From: Zantedeschia hybrid cultivar
Lineage: Eukaryota; Streptophyta; Magnoliopsida; Alismatales; Araceae
Reading direction: 5' to 3'
DNA: 64,000 bases
Assembly: GCA_030544215.1 (NCBI GenBank)
Contig: JARZZO010000001.1
Span: 43,555,098-43,619,097, forward strand
A model generated the notes under the pieces. It saw nothing but the letters and a program-made list of their open reading frames with translations, ran no database searches and had not been told where the DNA came from. Positions 13,001 through 23,258 of this stretch are shown one piece after another; the first letter of the stretch is position 1, and each line of letters opens with the position of its first letter. Both the position numbers and the translations under genes were made by a program.

Positions 13001-13611
13001 ATGCACGGAGTTATGCTTAAAATACTAGAGCTATGTCAAGTAAATCAGTGTACAGAATCCTAATCCAAGTAGGATTCCTATTATGTTTCTACCCATTAAT
13101 TAGAATATTAATTATATTCAAATTTATTATATTTTACTTCTTATCTAAGTCAAATATGTTATACATAACTTTTTATGTCGTGGTTAATATTAATTGTACC
13201 ATCTTTTGTTTCCTAATTCAAATCCTAATCCGATTAGGACTTGTTCTCTGTGAATAGCCATTTCTAAAACTGCTCTTTGATATTTTTAACCTCTAAAACA
13301 TCCGAATTAGTAAAAATGATATTCTACAAAGTTATTGATATTTTTATTATATTTCCACTGATATCATATATGCCTTAATCCAAATTTTCTATAGAAAGTT
13401 ATAGTTATTTTACTATGTTGTTGTCATAGAATTTGAACTAAATTAGTAGGTTATTCTTAGTAGTATAATTTGGGCTATTAGGCTTTCATAATTGGGTTAA
13501 TTAGAATAAATTAAGTTACTTAAGCTCAGTCATAGACTCTTATAATTAGTTAATTAGTCTAATTTAAATTAATTAAATTTATTAGTAGTTGAAAAAGTAC
13601 AGGGTATAACA
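10033..13611 (-). repeat. LARD-like element, 5' LTR
   Basis: 3,579 bp, TG..CA bounded, next to the primer site. The 27-bp dyad seen twice in the partner LTR is at 10720-10746 and 11095-11121. It should contain the element's promoter, but I could not place a single TATA box with confidence in such AT-rich DNA. Confidence 0.9.
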
Positions 13612-13616
13612 GTTTT

Positions 13617-13984
13617 TGGAGAGTTGGTGGGACCATGCCATTTTCCAAAAGTTTCAAAAGCTATCTTTTGTGAGTTTTTCCTCTCTCTATCCTCTCTCCC
13701 TCTTTCTTCCTAGCTCTCTCTACTTTGAAAGTTGAAAAAAACATGTTAGATTCTAAAAAGATGGACATTTAATGCCCTTGTCTCCCATTTAATTCCTCTT
13801 GTCTCCCCCTGTCCCCATTCACACCTAAAAGTTATACGCACCATTGGGTTTAAGAAACTATTGGGTTTAGGAAACTATTGATTTTAGGAAACCATTGTGT
13901 TTTATTTGGATTAGATTTTAAATCCGTAATGGATCTTAGTTAAAGATTTGATGTGCTTAAGACAAGTTGGACCAAGTGGGAGAA
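13617..13984 (+). mobile_element. 3' end of a copia-type internal region, truncated
   Basis: It ends in a polypurine tract, AAGTGGGAGAA (13974-13984), directly before an LTR start, as in the complete copia element of this window (29590-29600). A short repeat of ATTGGGTTTAGGAAACT-type units occurs at 13841-13905. No coding domain is left. A pyrimidine-rich block at 13679-13725 is low complexity. Confidence 0.55.
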
Positions 13985-14374
13985 TGTTGGGTTCTAATCC
14001 AATTAGTGGTCCACTTGTGTTTACTGGGCTGCACACTTGCACACCATTAGGCATCCAATTAATAGAATATGATTGGGCTTAACCCATTAGGCGCCCAATA
14101 AGGATCCTGTAATGGGTTGGATCCTATTAGAAGTAAGAACAGGACTGGTCCCTCCTCTCTATAAAAGAAGCCTGTGACTCCCCATTAGGTAATACGCATC
14201 AAGACAAATAGAGAGAGGAAACCAGTGGAGACAGTGCGTGGGTCTACACCGTCTTCTCGTCCGGAGTTCGTGGGTTCTTGTTCGAGGTTCGCTGTGCATG
14301 GAGATCGACTTCGGGATCGTCTTCCTCTACGTTAGGGATGGCTTCCGCTCCAGGTATTCCTAAAATCCCTAACA
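13985..14374 (+). repeat. Short copia-type LTR (390 bp)
   Basis: It starts TGTTGGGTTCTAATCC and ends AAAATCCCTAACA, a typical TG..CA LTR with short inverted ends TGTTGGG/CCCTAACA. A TATA box, TATAAAA, lies at 14160-14166 in the expected place. It is preceded by a polypurine tract and followed by AGTGGTATCA, which looks like the start of a primer site. It is therefore flanked by internal sequence on both sides and has no TSD. Confidence 0.7.
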
Positions 14375-14398
14375 AGTGGTATCACCCTGTGTTACCAA
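14375..14398. mobile_element. Possible single terminal inverted repeat of a Tourist-like element
   Basis: ACCCTGTGTTACCAAACAGGGCC followed by TAA resembles the end of a PIF/Harbinger-type MITE (inverted: GGCCCTGTTTGG, TAA duplication). No matching left end was found, so only one terminus may survive. Confidence 0.25.
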
Positions 14399-16865
14399 AC
14401 AGGGCCTAAATAATGTATAGTTGGAATTCATTTCCAGCATAGAAAATTAGTTGGTAGTAGTAGGAAGGTAATTAGCTATAAATAAGACCTTTTATTCGTG
14501 TTGGAGCCATTAGACGGGCACAGCTCTTCGTTGAAGATAAGTTTATAGTGTTGTCCTTGAGAGAAAAGAGAGAAGACATGGTTAAACTCTATGGGAGTTG
14601 GATCTAATACTTGATGGTACTTTCATAAGTCTTAGAGAAGTGGGAAAGAGATTACAGAATGTGAAAAGATCTTAGAAAAGAAAAAAATTATATATAGATA
14701 GCAAGAAAGTCATAAGAGAACCAAGAACCGATCTTTATTCAAGAGGTAGGTAGATGATCCTAAGTATGATCTATTTTATACTAAAAATATATTACTTTCA
14801 AAAGTTTTAGAAAGCTAATCAATCAATAAAATTTTTATCTATATGTCTACTTCATGATCACCAGATTTCATATTTTTATGATATTATTTACTATTTATTC
14901 CATGATTATTCTCTCAACATATGCAATATGTTCATTCAATCTCTTTTGTTTTCAACTATGATTACATGTTATAGATATTTGTTATACTTCGTTTGATGTC
15001 TTATTAACCTAAAATTTTGACATAAATATATTTTACATGTTGTCTTCATGTCCAATAAATTTTATAATTTTATGAATTCAGTTGATGTTTATTTCATAAT
15101 TTTCTTGTCAGACTATATAATTTGTCCTGATAATTTTAAAATCCCAACTTCTGGACTTTCTATCTTATTCAATTCATATCTAAACCTTCGCAAATGTTGT
15201 GGAGACCTTTGTCATATTTTGTTTTTGACCTCTTTAAATAATTTAACAATTTTATAAAATCATTTGATAATTATTGTATCATGACTTAAGAGTTGCTGAG
15301 AATTTGTTAAATTCAAATTTTTGGGATTGAAGTGGGAGTTTGGAATCATATCAAATCAATCTATAAATTGATGAAACTTTGTCCACACTTTACATATGAC
15401 CTATTTGACATGTTTGCCAAGTTTGGTAATATTTTGAATCTGTTTGATAATATTCAGCTGATGTTTTATTTTTTTAGTGATAAAAAATAAAATTAGTGGC
15501 CAAAAAAATATGTTTATTTTTCCAAAAATTCTGAAAAAACTCTTCAAACATATTTTCAGTCTATGTTTGCATTAGCTTTACTCTAATTTCCATATATATG
15601 ACTATGTTGGCTCTTTAAGTGATTATTTTGTATATAAAAATATGTATTTTTACTCCTATATATAAGTATCACTTTGTTAAATTAATTTTCATATTTATGA
15701 TCATTATGAATTTTTTGTAAGATATATATGTCATATTTATTTGATATATATTTGAGACATTATCATCTTAAGGAAATTAAGGTTTATTTTATAAACGTCT
15801 ATAGATGAGTTTTACCTGTGGGCAACGAAAAAATCTCGGTGATTGTGTGTTTGTTTGTAGTCATCTATGGTGGGATAATAGATTCTTCAGCTATAAATAT
15901 GTGATGACCTTATCATATTTGTCTATATGCTTTGGTATATATTTTGTTCAGCTCCTTATATGATGATTGGATGCATGTCTATTTGATATGTTAGTTTGTG
16001 ATTTGTTTGGGATATAACTATGAAACATAATTCATTGTAAATATCATTTGCATTTAGATTATATTCTATTCAGTTCATTCCTTTAAAATCTATGATTAGT
16101 TCTTCTTTGAATTGTTCATAATCTTATGATCTTTAGTATGTTCATAAGTAAGATTTGATTTAATATGATAAGCTACTATATCATGATGATTTGCTATGTA
16201 ATATATTATATTAGATGTGTAATTTGTGTAGACCATGGTTAAGTAAATTTGTTCAGTTAGATAAGATTTCGATCATGGCATATATGCTACACGTTAGTTG
16301 AGTTGTTCATACTATTAGAAAACACATGTAATTTGGTATATTTATATTTGACCTTGTTTTTTTGTATCATAATTTTATTTAAGCTATATGTAGAACTGTG
16401 AATTATATGTATATTTAATATCATCACTTTTCAATTATAATATTCTTTAACATTTGGTGGGTTAGATTTGTCTACTAGGAGGTTGTACTCATACACTCTA
16501 CTAATATTTTTAGAGTTTAAGGAGGAAGAGAATTTGAGATTTAAGGAAGCTTTTGCTTGAGACATTTGACATTTTCATAATGTTATCTAAGATTAGTTTT
16601 ACTATTTTTCTTAGACTTGATGTAGTAAGGATTTGAGAGATGATATGTATTTTTATATTTCTTTAGTGAGTTGAGAGACTTTATTTTCACTGCATATTTG
16701 ATGTAATTTGAGGATCCTGCTTATGACAATATAATAGAATATTTGAATTTATTGATAGCAAATGTCATATTTATTACTTGATTATTTATGTCTCATGTTT
16801 CATTTAAGATTTGTATGTTATTTGATTCCGTAGTTACGTATCTTGAATCCGAAGTGAGTCCGAAT
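14396..16865 (+). repeat. Old LARD-like element: 3' LTR, second segment
   Basis: The collinear match to the younger LTR (minus strand) resumes here. Landmarks are the AAGAGGTAGGTAGATGATC block near 14740, the GACTTGATGTAGTAAGG block near 16615 and the CCGTAGTTACGTATCTTGAATCCGA block near 16830. The last roughly 100 bp of the LTR are missing. The match ends where gypsy protease-like sequence starts. Together with 3834-4896 it adds up to almost one full LTR. Confidence 0.7.
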
Positions 16866-17103
16866 GATTGAACTGGATCAAGAACATAATAGAAGTCTCC
16901 AAGATTACCAGGAGGGCTACATGGCTTATGACAGCCATTGGCTGGCCACCGAACCCATATACATGTGATCTCTCCTTCCTTATGTTCATACAAATGGAGT
17001 CGAGATGTTGGAATATATCAAGGAAGAAGATATCCAAAGGACTTTCATTGTCAACGAAGACCCTTTTAACACGATGACTCTCTGATAAGTCAAAAATTAT
17101 CAA
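16834..17103 (-). pseudogene. Ty3/gypsy aspartic protease remnant
   Basis: The minus-strand frame reads VKRVFVDNESPLDIFFLDIF and then, about 30 residues on, YGFGGQPM. This is the pattern of a plant gypsy retropepsin (usual core VDNGSS or VDxGSS, then a Y/F-GF-x-G loop). The catalytic Asp is present but the following Gly-Ser is changed to Glu-Ser, so it would not be active. The N-terminal side, further right on the + strand, contains what looks like the Gly-rich linker before the protease (near 17340), broken by stops. Its 3' part runs into the old LARD LTR. A related protease-like fold is the only identification I can defend. Confidence 0.6.
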
Positions 17104-17400
17104 CTATAGGAACCTCTCGACTGGTGCTTTGAGCTCCTGAGGTGTGGATGCGCTTCTTTTTTCCATCGTCCTCCTGGACCATGCAAACGATTTGTCTGGT
17201 CAGAGCAGATCGGTCATGGCTACTCCAACTAGCATCCCCCTGCTTAGACGTCGTGGTAAGATGTTTTCTAACTATGGTTTCTCATATCAATTTCCCACAG
17301 ATGGCAATAAAAGTTGATCGGTCAAAATATCATCCATCACGATTAGAGTCCTCCGCCAATGATCGGAGAACTGGGAATCAGTTGTTCCTGTAAAAAAAAA
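17104..17400 (-). pseudogene. Probable gypsy gag-protease linker, decayed
   Basis: It continues upstream (minus strand) of the protease remnant. The stretch near 17340-17360 encodes IIGGG-like residues, typical of the sequence just before plant gypsy proteases, with stops nearby. No zinc knuckle was found. Confidence 0.35.
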
Positions 17401-18031
17401 AATCGTTAAAGATCCCCGGTGGTAATATGAGGGAACCTCCTATGATACCTAAGTCAGAAGACTGGACATCTAGAAGAAAGTAGAGGGAGCTTAGGCTAAG
17501 GATAACGTACTTTGGTCTATGGGATTGGGATCCTTATATAGTTGTGCGGAGTCCCTTGGGAAACTAATCTCATTCAGGAGAATTGGGCTCGGGAAGTGGC
17601 CCATAATCGAAAAGGACCGTCTTAGGAAGACCGAACTTGGGATGGATTCTTATATTTATCTTGATCTGCCTTGAGCCATGGTCAAACTGGGCCATAGGGG
17701 GCGAAGTCTTCAATCCGGATTAGTTTTCGAGCGAGATAGGGTCATTAACTTGCTCGGGTCAGTCCAGAACGTTTGTTAGGGAGCAGATTCGGTCTCTACT
17801 GCTCCCGTTCTCAATGTTAAGGCAATTAGGGAGCTCGGTTCTAAGGTTACTCTTAGATTGAGTCTCGACTAGAACCCAAACAGAATAGCACTAGCTTTCT
17901 TTGGTGGGGTGTGGGCCTCCTTAGAGACACATTCGATGGTCTGCAAGCGGCATTATTGGGCCAGCCTACTAGCTTTTTAGGCTAGACAAAGTTCTTCTCC
18001 TTCAAACACATATGAAGATTAAGTTGGCTCC
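17401..18031. other. Unassigned sequence left of the TAT element
   Basis: Moderate GC and no domain. It could be the LTR or leader of the gypsy element whose protease lies to the left. It ends with the GCTCC target duplication (18027-18031). A short frame open from 18016 continues across the TAT insertion into 36169 onward. Confidence 0.3.
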
Positions 18032-18733
18032 TGACGAGGGGAGATTGGGTCCGGCCCAATCAAGCCCATCAAGTCCGTAGGCCCAAAGGCCCATGGCCCT
18101 CCGGAGACGGCGCAAGGGGCCATGTGGCACTCAGAGCTTCGGCCCGCGTAATAGCAGCCAAATTCTGAGCCCATCAAGCCCAGGCCACTGGATCCCCCGG
18201 CATGGAGCGCAACCATTACTCCTGAGACCCCCCTATGGTCTCGGCCAAGCCCCCCCCCGGGGGCGATTCATCATGCATCATCACCATCAGGCGGGTCCTA
18301 CGGACCCAACTGCCTACTTATGGCAGGATCGCGCGATCTGCCCCCATACAGCTACGGGTGAGTCCTCGCTTGCCCAATATCCCACGTTCTTCCTAAATTA
18401 GGGGGAGAAGATCGTGGGCAAAATCACCCCCCGAAGGAAATCGTCCTCGATACGCATCGAGGGGGGGAAACTATATAATCATCGGATCCTCTCCAAGGCA
18501 AGGTTAGCCTTTCTGAGCACAAAAAACCCCTAGCAAGATCTCATCTTCTAGCACCTAACTTAGGTGTCAAAGGGTTTCGCTCCCCAGCAGACTGGGGAGC
18601 CCCTCTTTGACACCTCTGTCCACCCTCTTGCACGTTCTACCCTAGGCGTTTCCACCAACAAATAAATTCTATCGAGTAGCCAGGATCTTCGATCAGACGG
18701 TCGTCACAGTACGACCAATTTTCGACCGCTACA
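18032..18733 (+). repeat. TAT element 5' LTR
   Basis: 702 bp, TG..CA. A TATA box, TATATAA, lies at 18472-18478, with a matching one in the other LTR at 35902-35908. The 3' end, GTAGCCAGGATCTTCGATC... to CGACCGCTACA, is shared by both LTRs and by the minus-strand copy at 40207. Confidence 0.9.
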
Positions 18734-18752
18734 CGATTGGCGTCGTCTGTGG
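18734..18752 (+). other. Primer binding site region of the TAT element
   Basis: CGATTGGCGTCGTCTGTGG directly follows the LTR. The TTGGCGCCGTCTGTGG form is common in plant TAT-type gypsy elements. One base differs here. Confidence 0.65.
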
Positions 18753-18769
18753 TAAGCGTACGAAAAACA

Positions 18770-20190
18770 ATGACAAGAGGCAACAAGAACAGCCGTCGGG
18801 CCAGAGCGGCATCTCATACTAACGAAGTCAGAGTCGACACCAGTACTAACCGGTCACAGAGCGCGACCTCTACGCCATCGAGAAACGGCAATGACCCTAT
18901 GGGGGTAGTCGCCCAGCAGATGGGCACCCTACTCACCCTGATGTAGGAGTGTCTTCCCGCACAGCCTGTGGTTTCGGAGCCTCGCCTGGGGGCCGACCCC
19001 CAAAAGCAACCTCAAAAGGAGGCCAGGAGAGCCCCGGCTGCCATGGGGAGGTGTGTAGGCATCTAAAGCTAGCCGCCGTTTCCTCCTTTTCGATAAGGAG
19101 ATCCAGCGCAACAACCTCCAACCGACGGCACCGGCTTGAACCGATCCTCCCCGAAAAGGAGGAGCAGCCCGATAGGCCAATCCCACCGATCTCGGTCCTC
19201 AAGATCCCACTCTCCACGAAGGAGTCCCGCCGTAAACCAACGGATCAACGAGTTGCAGAAAAGGCTCGAGCGCCGCAAAAAGTGCATCGAAAATCTCCTC
19301 CTAAGGCGGCGATCCCTTTCTCTATCCAACGAGGAAGGGGACAACTCCCCTTTCGCCGCCGACATCCTCGACGTCCTGGAACGCAAGAAATTACCCGTCA
19401 ACAAACTCAACACCTGATGGACAAGGGGACCCTAAGACTCATTTCAACAACTTCTAGTCTCACATGAGGCTGCACGAAGTCCACGACACCATCCGCTGCC
19501 ACGCATTCGCCACCACCCTAGTAGGAACGGCACAAACGTGGTTCACTACCTTGGGTTGAGGTCAATACGTTTGTTTGGGCAGGTCGAGAAGCTTTCCGAG
19601 ATCATTTTGCCGGCACCCACCGCAAAAGGTCGTCAGCTAGCCTCGTTGCCAGCAAGCAAAATCACGGTGAATCCCTGCAGGACTACATCACCCGTTTTCA
19701 CCACGAGGCTCTCCAGGTCCTAAAGTTGGAGGTGTCCTCCACCGTGACCGGCTTGACGCAGGGCACTCGGGATGACTCTCTCCGAAGAGCCATTATCCTC
19801 GAGGCCCCCAAGACACTATCCGGCCTCATCGACTTGGTGCACCAACATGCCGACTACGATGAAGTGATAACCGCCTATCACCATCACGGAGAAGAGGGCG
19901 ATCGCAAGCGTCAAGGCGAGAGGCCCCTCCCCGAGAAGAAGTCTTGGCGTTTCAAAGGAGACTCCAAGCGGTCCACATCTCCTAGGCCGTACACGCCATT
20001 GACTACTCCCGTCTTCGAGATCCTCCAGGATCTCAAAAATAAGGAATACGTCAACTGGTCCTAGAAAATGAGGACCGATCCCAAGCGTCGAGATCAGAGG
20101 AAGTACTGCAACTTCCACAACAACCATGGCCACATGACTGAAGAATGTCGCCAGCTACGAGACGAGATAGAGTCCCTGATACGTCGGGGA
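18770..20190 (+). pseudogene. TAT element gag, broken
   Basis: Gag forms the virus-like particle and binds RNA. The likely start, MTRGNKNSRRARAAS, is at 18770. The frame stops at 18944 (TAG), continues in shifted frames (for example the NQRINELQKRLE helix near 19240 and SPFAADILDV near 19350), and returns at about 19580-20061 with the gag core, including ESLQDYITRFHHEALQVLKL near 19670-19730. A TAG at 20062 separates the last segment, where the zinc knuckle CNFHNNHGHMTEEC (20107-20148) is followed by LRDEIESLIRRGYL, a signature of TAT gags. At least two frameshifts and several stops mean it is not functional. No pol frame follows. Confidence 0.8.
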
Positions 20191-20192
20191 TA

Positions 20193-20532
20193 TCTCGGAA
20201 AGGGTGCTCTAAGCTATACTGTTCTCCGAGTGCTCACACTCGGGAAGGGCGCTTTAAGCCATACTGTCTCCCCGAGTGCTCACACCCGAGAAGGGCGTTC
20301 TAAGCCATGTTATTCTCTGAGTGCTCACACTCGGTAAGGGCACTCTAAGCCATACTATTCCTCGAGTGCTCGCACTCGGGAAAGGCGTTCTAAGCCATGT
20401 TGTTCCCCGAGTGCTCACACTCGGGAAGGGTGTTCTACACCATATTATTCCCCTACTATTCATACTCAGGAAGGGCATTCTAAGCCATATTGTTCCCTGA
20501 GCCATATCATTCTCCCGAGTGCTCACACTCGG
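20193..20532 (+). repeat. 45-bp hairpin minisatellite
   Basis: About seven imperfect 45-bp units, each GGGAAGGGCGNTCTAAGCCA(T/C) then a dyad CCGAGTGCTCACACTCGG (7-bp arms, 4-nt loop). Because 45 is a multiple of three, the array stays open in some frames on both strands and gives spurious 15-residue protein repeats. It sits right after the zinc knuckle, where protease and pol would normally start. Confidence 0.9.
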
Positions 20533-21009
20533 AAGAGAAGCGCTTCAACAGGAGCCGGCATCTCGGCAGGACCGCCCGAAGATGGAGCAAGGGCGGCCGC
20601 TTCCAACATGTGTTCGGAAGGGAAGACGCCGATGTCGTGAGGGACGTCAGCATGGAGGTCCGCCACCAGCCGGTTCCCTTCGTCAGAGAGCCCTTGGTAG
20701 AAGCCTTCTAGAAGGGGGTCGACAATGAAGTCCCTCCAAGTCGTGCTGAACGACCACTCCTCGCCAGTCGGATAGTCAATCTAGAAGAAAGGTACAATCC
20801 GCGAAACGGCAATATATTAATCCGAGTAACCGGTGGTATACTTCAAGTACAACGTATAAGCTTTGATGAGAAAAAAAAAAAAGAAAGAAAGAAGAAAAAA
20901 ATACATATAGAGCCGAGGGCAAACCGGCCATCTTGTCCCCTAACGGGGCCCAAGTCAAAATTGGGATGGGCCGGTATAACTCAGATGGAGGGTTGGTTAA
21001 ATTTCTTCT
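20533..21009. other. TAT element spacer between gag/minisatellite and antisense ORF
   Basis: No domain is recognised. A short + frame (to about 20710) continues from the repeat without homology I can name. An A-rich tract lies at 20869-20900. Confidence 0.4.
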
Positions 21010-21659
21010 TTAACGAGACACCTTGAGTACCTCATCGATTACTACTTCCAGTCGGTCGGGGTCCGGAGAAGCGGTTCAAAGATCTTCAGCAACCTTAGCA
21101 GCAAGACCTTGGTTGCCGGTCAAAGAGCTAGCGGGTTCGACAGTTGTGGTAGCCTTGCCCTCCTCAACACCTTCCCCGGAGTCGTCGAGGTCGGAGCGAT
21201 AGGCAAGGTCACCTGCTCTAGCTACAACAGGGCCTCGGCGTCCGGACACAGCTCCCTGACGCGAGCGGCCGCCGCCCAGAAGCCGGCCAAGAACCCCCTA
21301 GCTGTACTCCTGTCATAGCCGACGGTGTACTGCTCGAGGTTGAACTCGACCTTCTTGTCCAAATACTCAGGAGAGGACTTGAACCGAGTCAAGGCCTTGG
21401 ATGCCACCGTGTCCAGCAACTAGGCCTAGGCTTTGGCGATCTCGAGATCATCCTCCACTTTTTGCTTCCGCTCCTCTGACTCCACCACCTGGGCCAAGGC
21501 AATCTTAAGCTTGCCTTTTAGGTCCGCCTTCGCCTTGGTCTCTTCCTCCAAGGCCTTTCCAGTGGAGCGCGCTCCTCCTCGGCCTTCTGTCGATCGTTGT
21601 CTGGCCCAACGAGGCACTCGACGAGGATATACGTCTGCGCCAGTGCCCGTAGGCCAGAC
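21010..21659 (-). pseudogene. TAT antisense ORF, C-terminal part
   Basis: Read on the minus strand this continues the protein that starts at 32605 and is interrupted by the copia element. It encodes a helical, charged stretch (EEETKAKADLKGKLKIALAQ, EERKQKVEDDLEIAKA) that should form a coiled coil. Then comes a segment with STARGFLAGFWAAA, and the product probably ends with DEVLKVSR at a stop around 21010. The pieces are in more than one frame, so it is broken. This helical tail is usual for the plant proteins listed as putative gypsy type transposon (PF04195 family). Function is unknown. Confidence 0.6.
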
Positions 21660-23245
21660 TGTTAGAATTGGGTGGCCTCAAAGCCAATCATTGTACATTC
21701 TAGTTCAGATTATTAATAAAGGCAATCATTTCTTCATTTAATAGTTCTCGCAATTAACTATCGTAATGAAGGTCCATAGACAAATGTATGGGATATTGAA
21801 TCATGATGAGATCATGATAGTGAGATCAATATCCTCAGTCAATTGTCTTAAACAGTTCTCGATCATAGGATATTTGAGATGGACATTAAATATCCGATAA
21901 GATCGACACAAGTTATGTCTGCTCATATGATGAGGGTGAATGATCTCACATTCACTCGTGTGGTGACACTAAGACAAACAAGTGGGTGCTCATTAGAGAA
22001 TGAGTTCACTGAACAGACCCAAATAAGAATTCCTGGATGGTAATTATACCTATTAGTCAACCAGGGAATTCAATCGTTGCAGTAGCACAGTTGGTCCTTT
22101 GACCTGAGTCACCAATGATACCTTGTTTGTGGACCATTGTATCTTGATTCTCTGACTCGTGGACTTTAACCATTAAGTCCACCATAATCGGTCTTTCAGA
22201 TACAGTGGAAAGCTTGCGAAGGTAATTGAGTGAACAACAAGGGATCACTCACTCTTGCTATAAAACTGGAGAGAGAATGTCCCATGGATGTGTACACAGA
22301 AATCCCTAGCCAGGGTCAAATGAAAGAGATGTCTTTCTAGATATTAACTGTGTACTGGAATCCATCTGGATAATGTGATAGAGGGTTTGACTATAAAATC
22401 ATACCCTTGCGTTATCGGGACATTGCATGAGTGAAGGATTATATCTGTGCGGCATCTGCAGACGGAAAGGTTCAATTGAAGGGAACAGTATCCCTTATAT
22501 CTTCTGGGATCATGAGGTAGTGTTTGGTGCTGTTCATGATCAGAAGGCCAAGTGAATTAATCATCGGATGATAATTTACTTGTTTATTAAATTAATCATT
22601 TAACATATGATGTTTAAATGTTAATTAATAAATATTAAACTCAAGAAACAGTTCTAAGTTTAATGGGCCTGCAACCGGACTGATATATGGGCCTAGAGGG
22701 TCACACACATTAGAGTTATCGTCAGACGGTGAGAGATGTTAAATTTCATGCTTATCTGGGTTTTTGTGAAAAGCTGCAGGATAAACATGAAGATTTAATG
22801 GAGAATTATCCAAGGCCAAACTCTTGGATAATCATGAGGATTAACTCTTGTGCTTATCCTTATTTCTATATAAGGAGGGCCAAGGGGGAGGGGTAAAAAG
22901 TTAGTTGGACGAATTTTACTCCCCAGATTCTCTCTTTCCTCTCTCTCTTTCCTTCTCTCTCTCTTGGAGTGGATATGTCTCTCTCCGCGCATGGTGGATT
23001 TGAGATCTGGTCGGAGCACTCAAGCCGAGGAGGAAATCGCGTCTGCTGCGAGAACTCGTGTGGATACCTCTAGAGATCGTGCGCGTGCGCGATTACCGAG
23101 TCGGCATCATCCATGGAAGATTCGAAACCCCGCAAAGGTGAAGAATTGTTCTTCCCGCTTAGATTTTAATGTCTGTTTTACGACCCCAGCAACCGATACA
23201 ATGGAATCATTTTTATTTCCGCTGCGTTCATGGCGATTCCTTACA
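21660..23245 (+). repeat. Copia element 5' LTR
   Basis: 1,586 bp, TGTTAGAATT...CCTTACA. TATA box TATATAA at 22867-22873, followed by a pyrimidine-rich block (22929-22974) typical of plant transcription starts. Confidence 0.95.
22867..22873 (+). promoter_or_regulatory. TATA box of the copia 5' LTR
   Basis: TATATAA, with the same site at 30808-30814 in the 3' LTR. The CT-rich block about 50 bp downstream is a likely initiation zone. Confidence 0.7.
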
Positions 23246-23246
23246 G

Positions 23247-23258
23247 CGGTATCAGAGC
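23247..23258 (+). other. Primer binding site (initiator Met tRNA)
   Basis: CGGTATCAGAGC directly after the LTR, one base from the usual TGGTATCAGAGC. Confidence 0.85.

Larger units (their letters stand above)
4897..13611 (-). mobile_element. Complete non-autonomous LTR retrotransposon (LARD-like), 8.7 kb
   Basis: Two direct repeats of 3,583 and 3,579 bp, each bounded by TG..CA on the + strand (TGTTACGC...GGGTATAACA), enclose a 1,553-bp internal region. The element is flanked by GTTTT at 4892-4896 and 13612-13616. Orientation is minus: a primer site for initiator Met-tRNA lies beside the LTR at 10033 and a polypurine tract beside the LTR ending at 8479. No gag or pol frame exists anywhere, so it must rely on proteins from another element. 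Long LTRs with a short non-coding centre fit the large retrotransposon derivative (LARD) class. The GACGAAATTC-plus-purine end resembles that of chromovirus gypsy elements, so a gypsy parent is likely (inference). Confidence 0.9.

Noticed and set aside
20193..20532. CRISPR-like array
   Set aside because: Units are adjacent 45-bp tandem repeats without unique spacers, in a plant retrotransposon.
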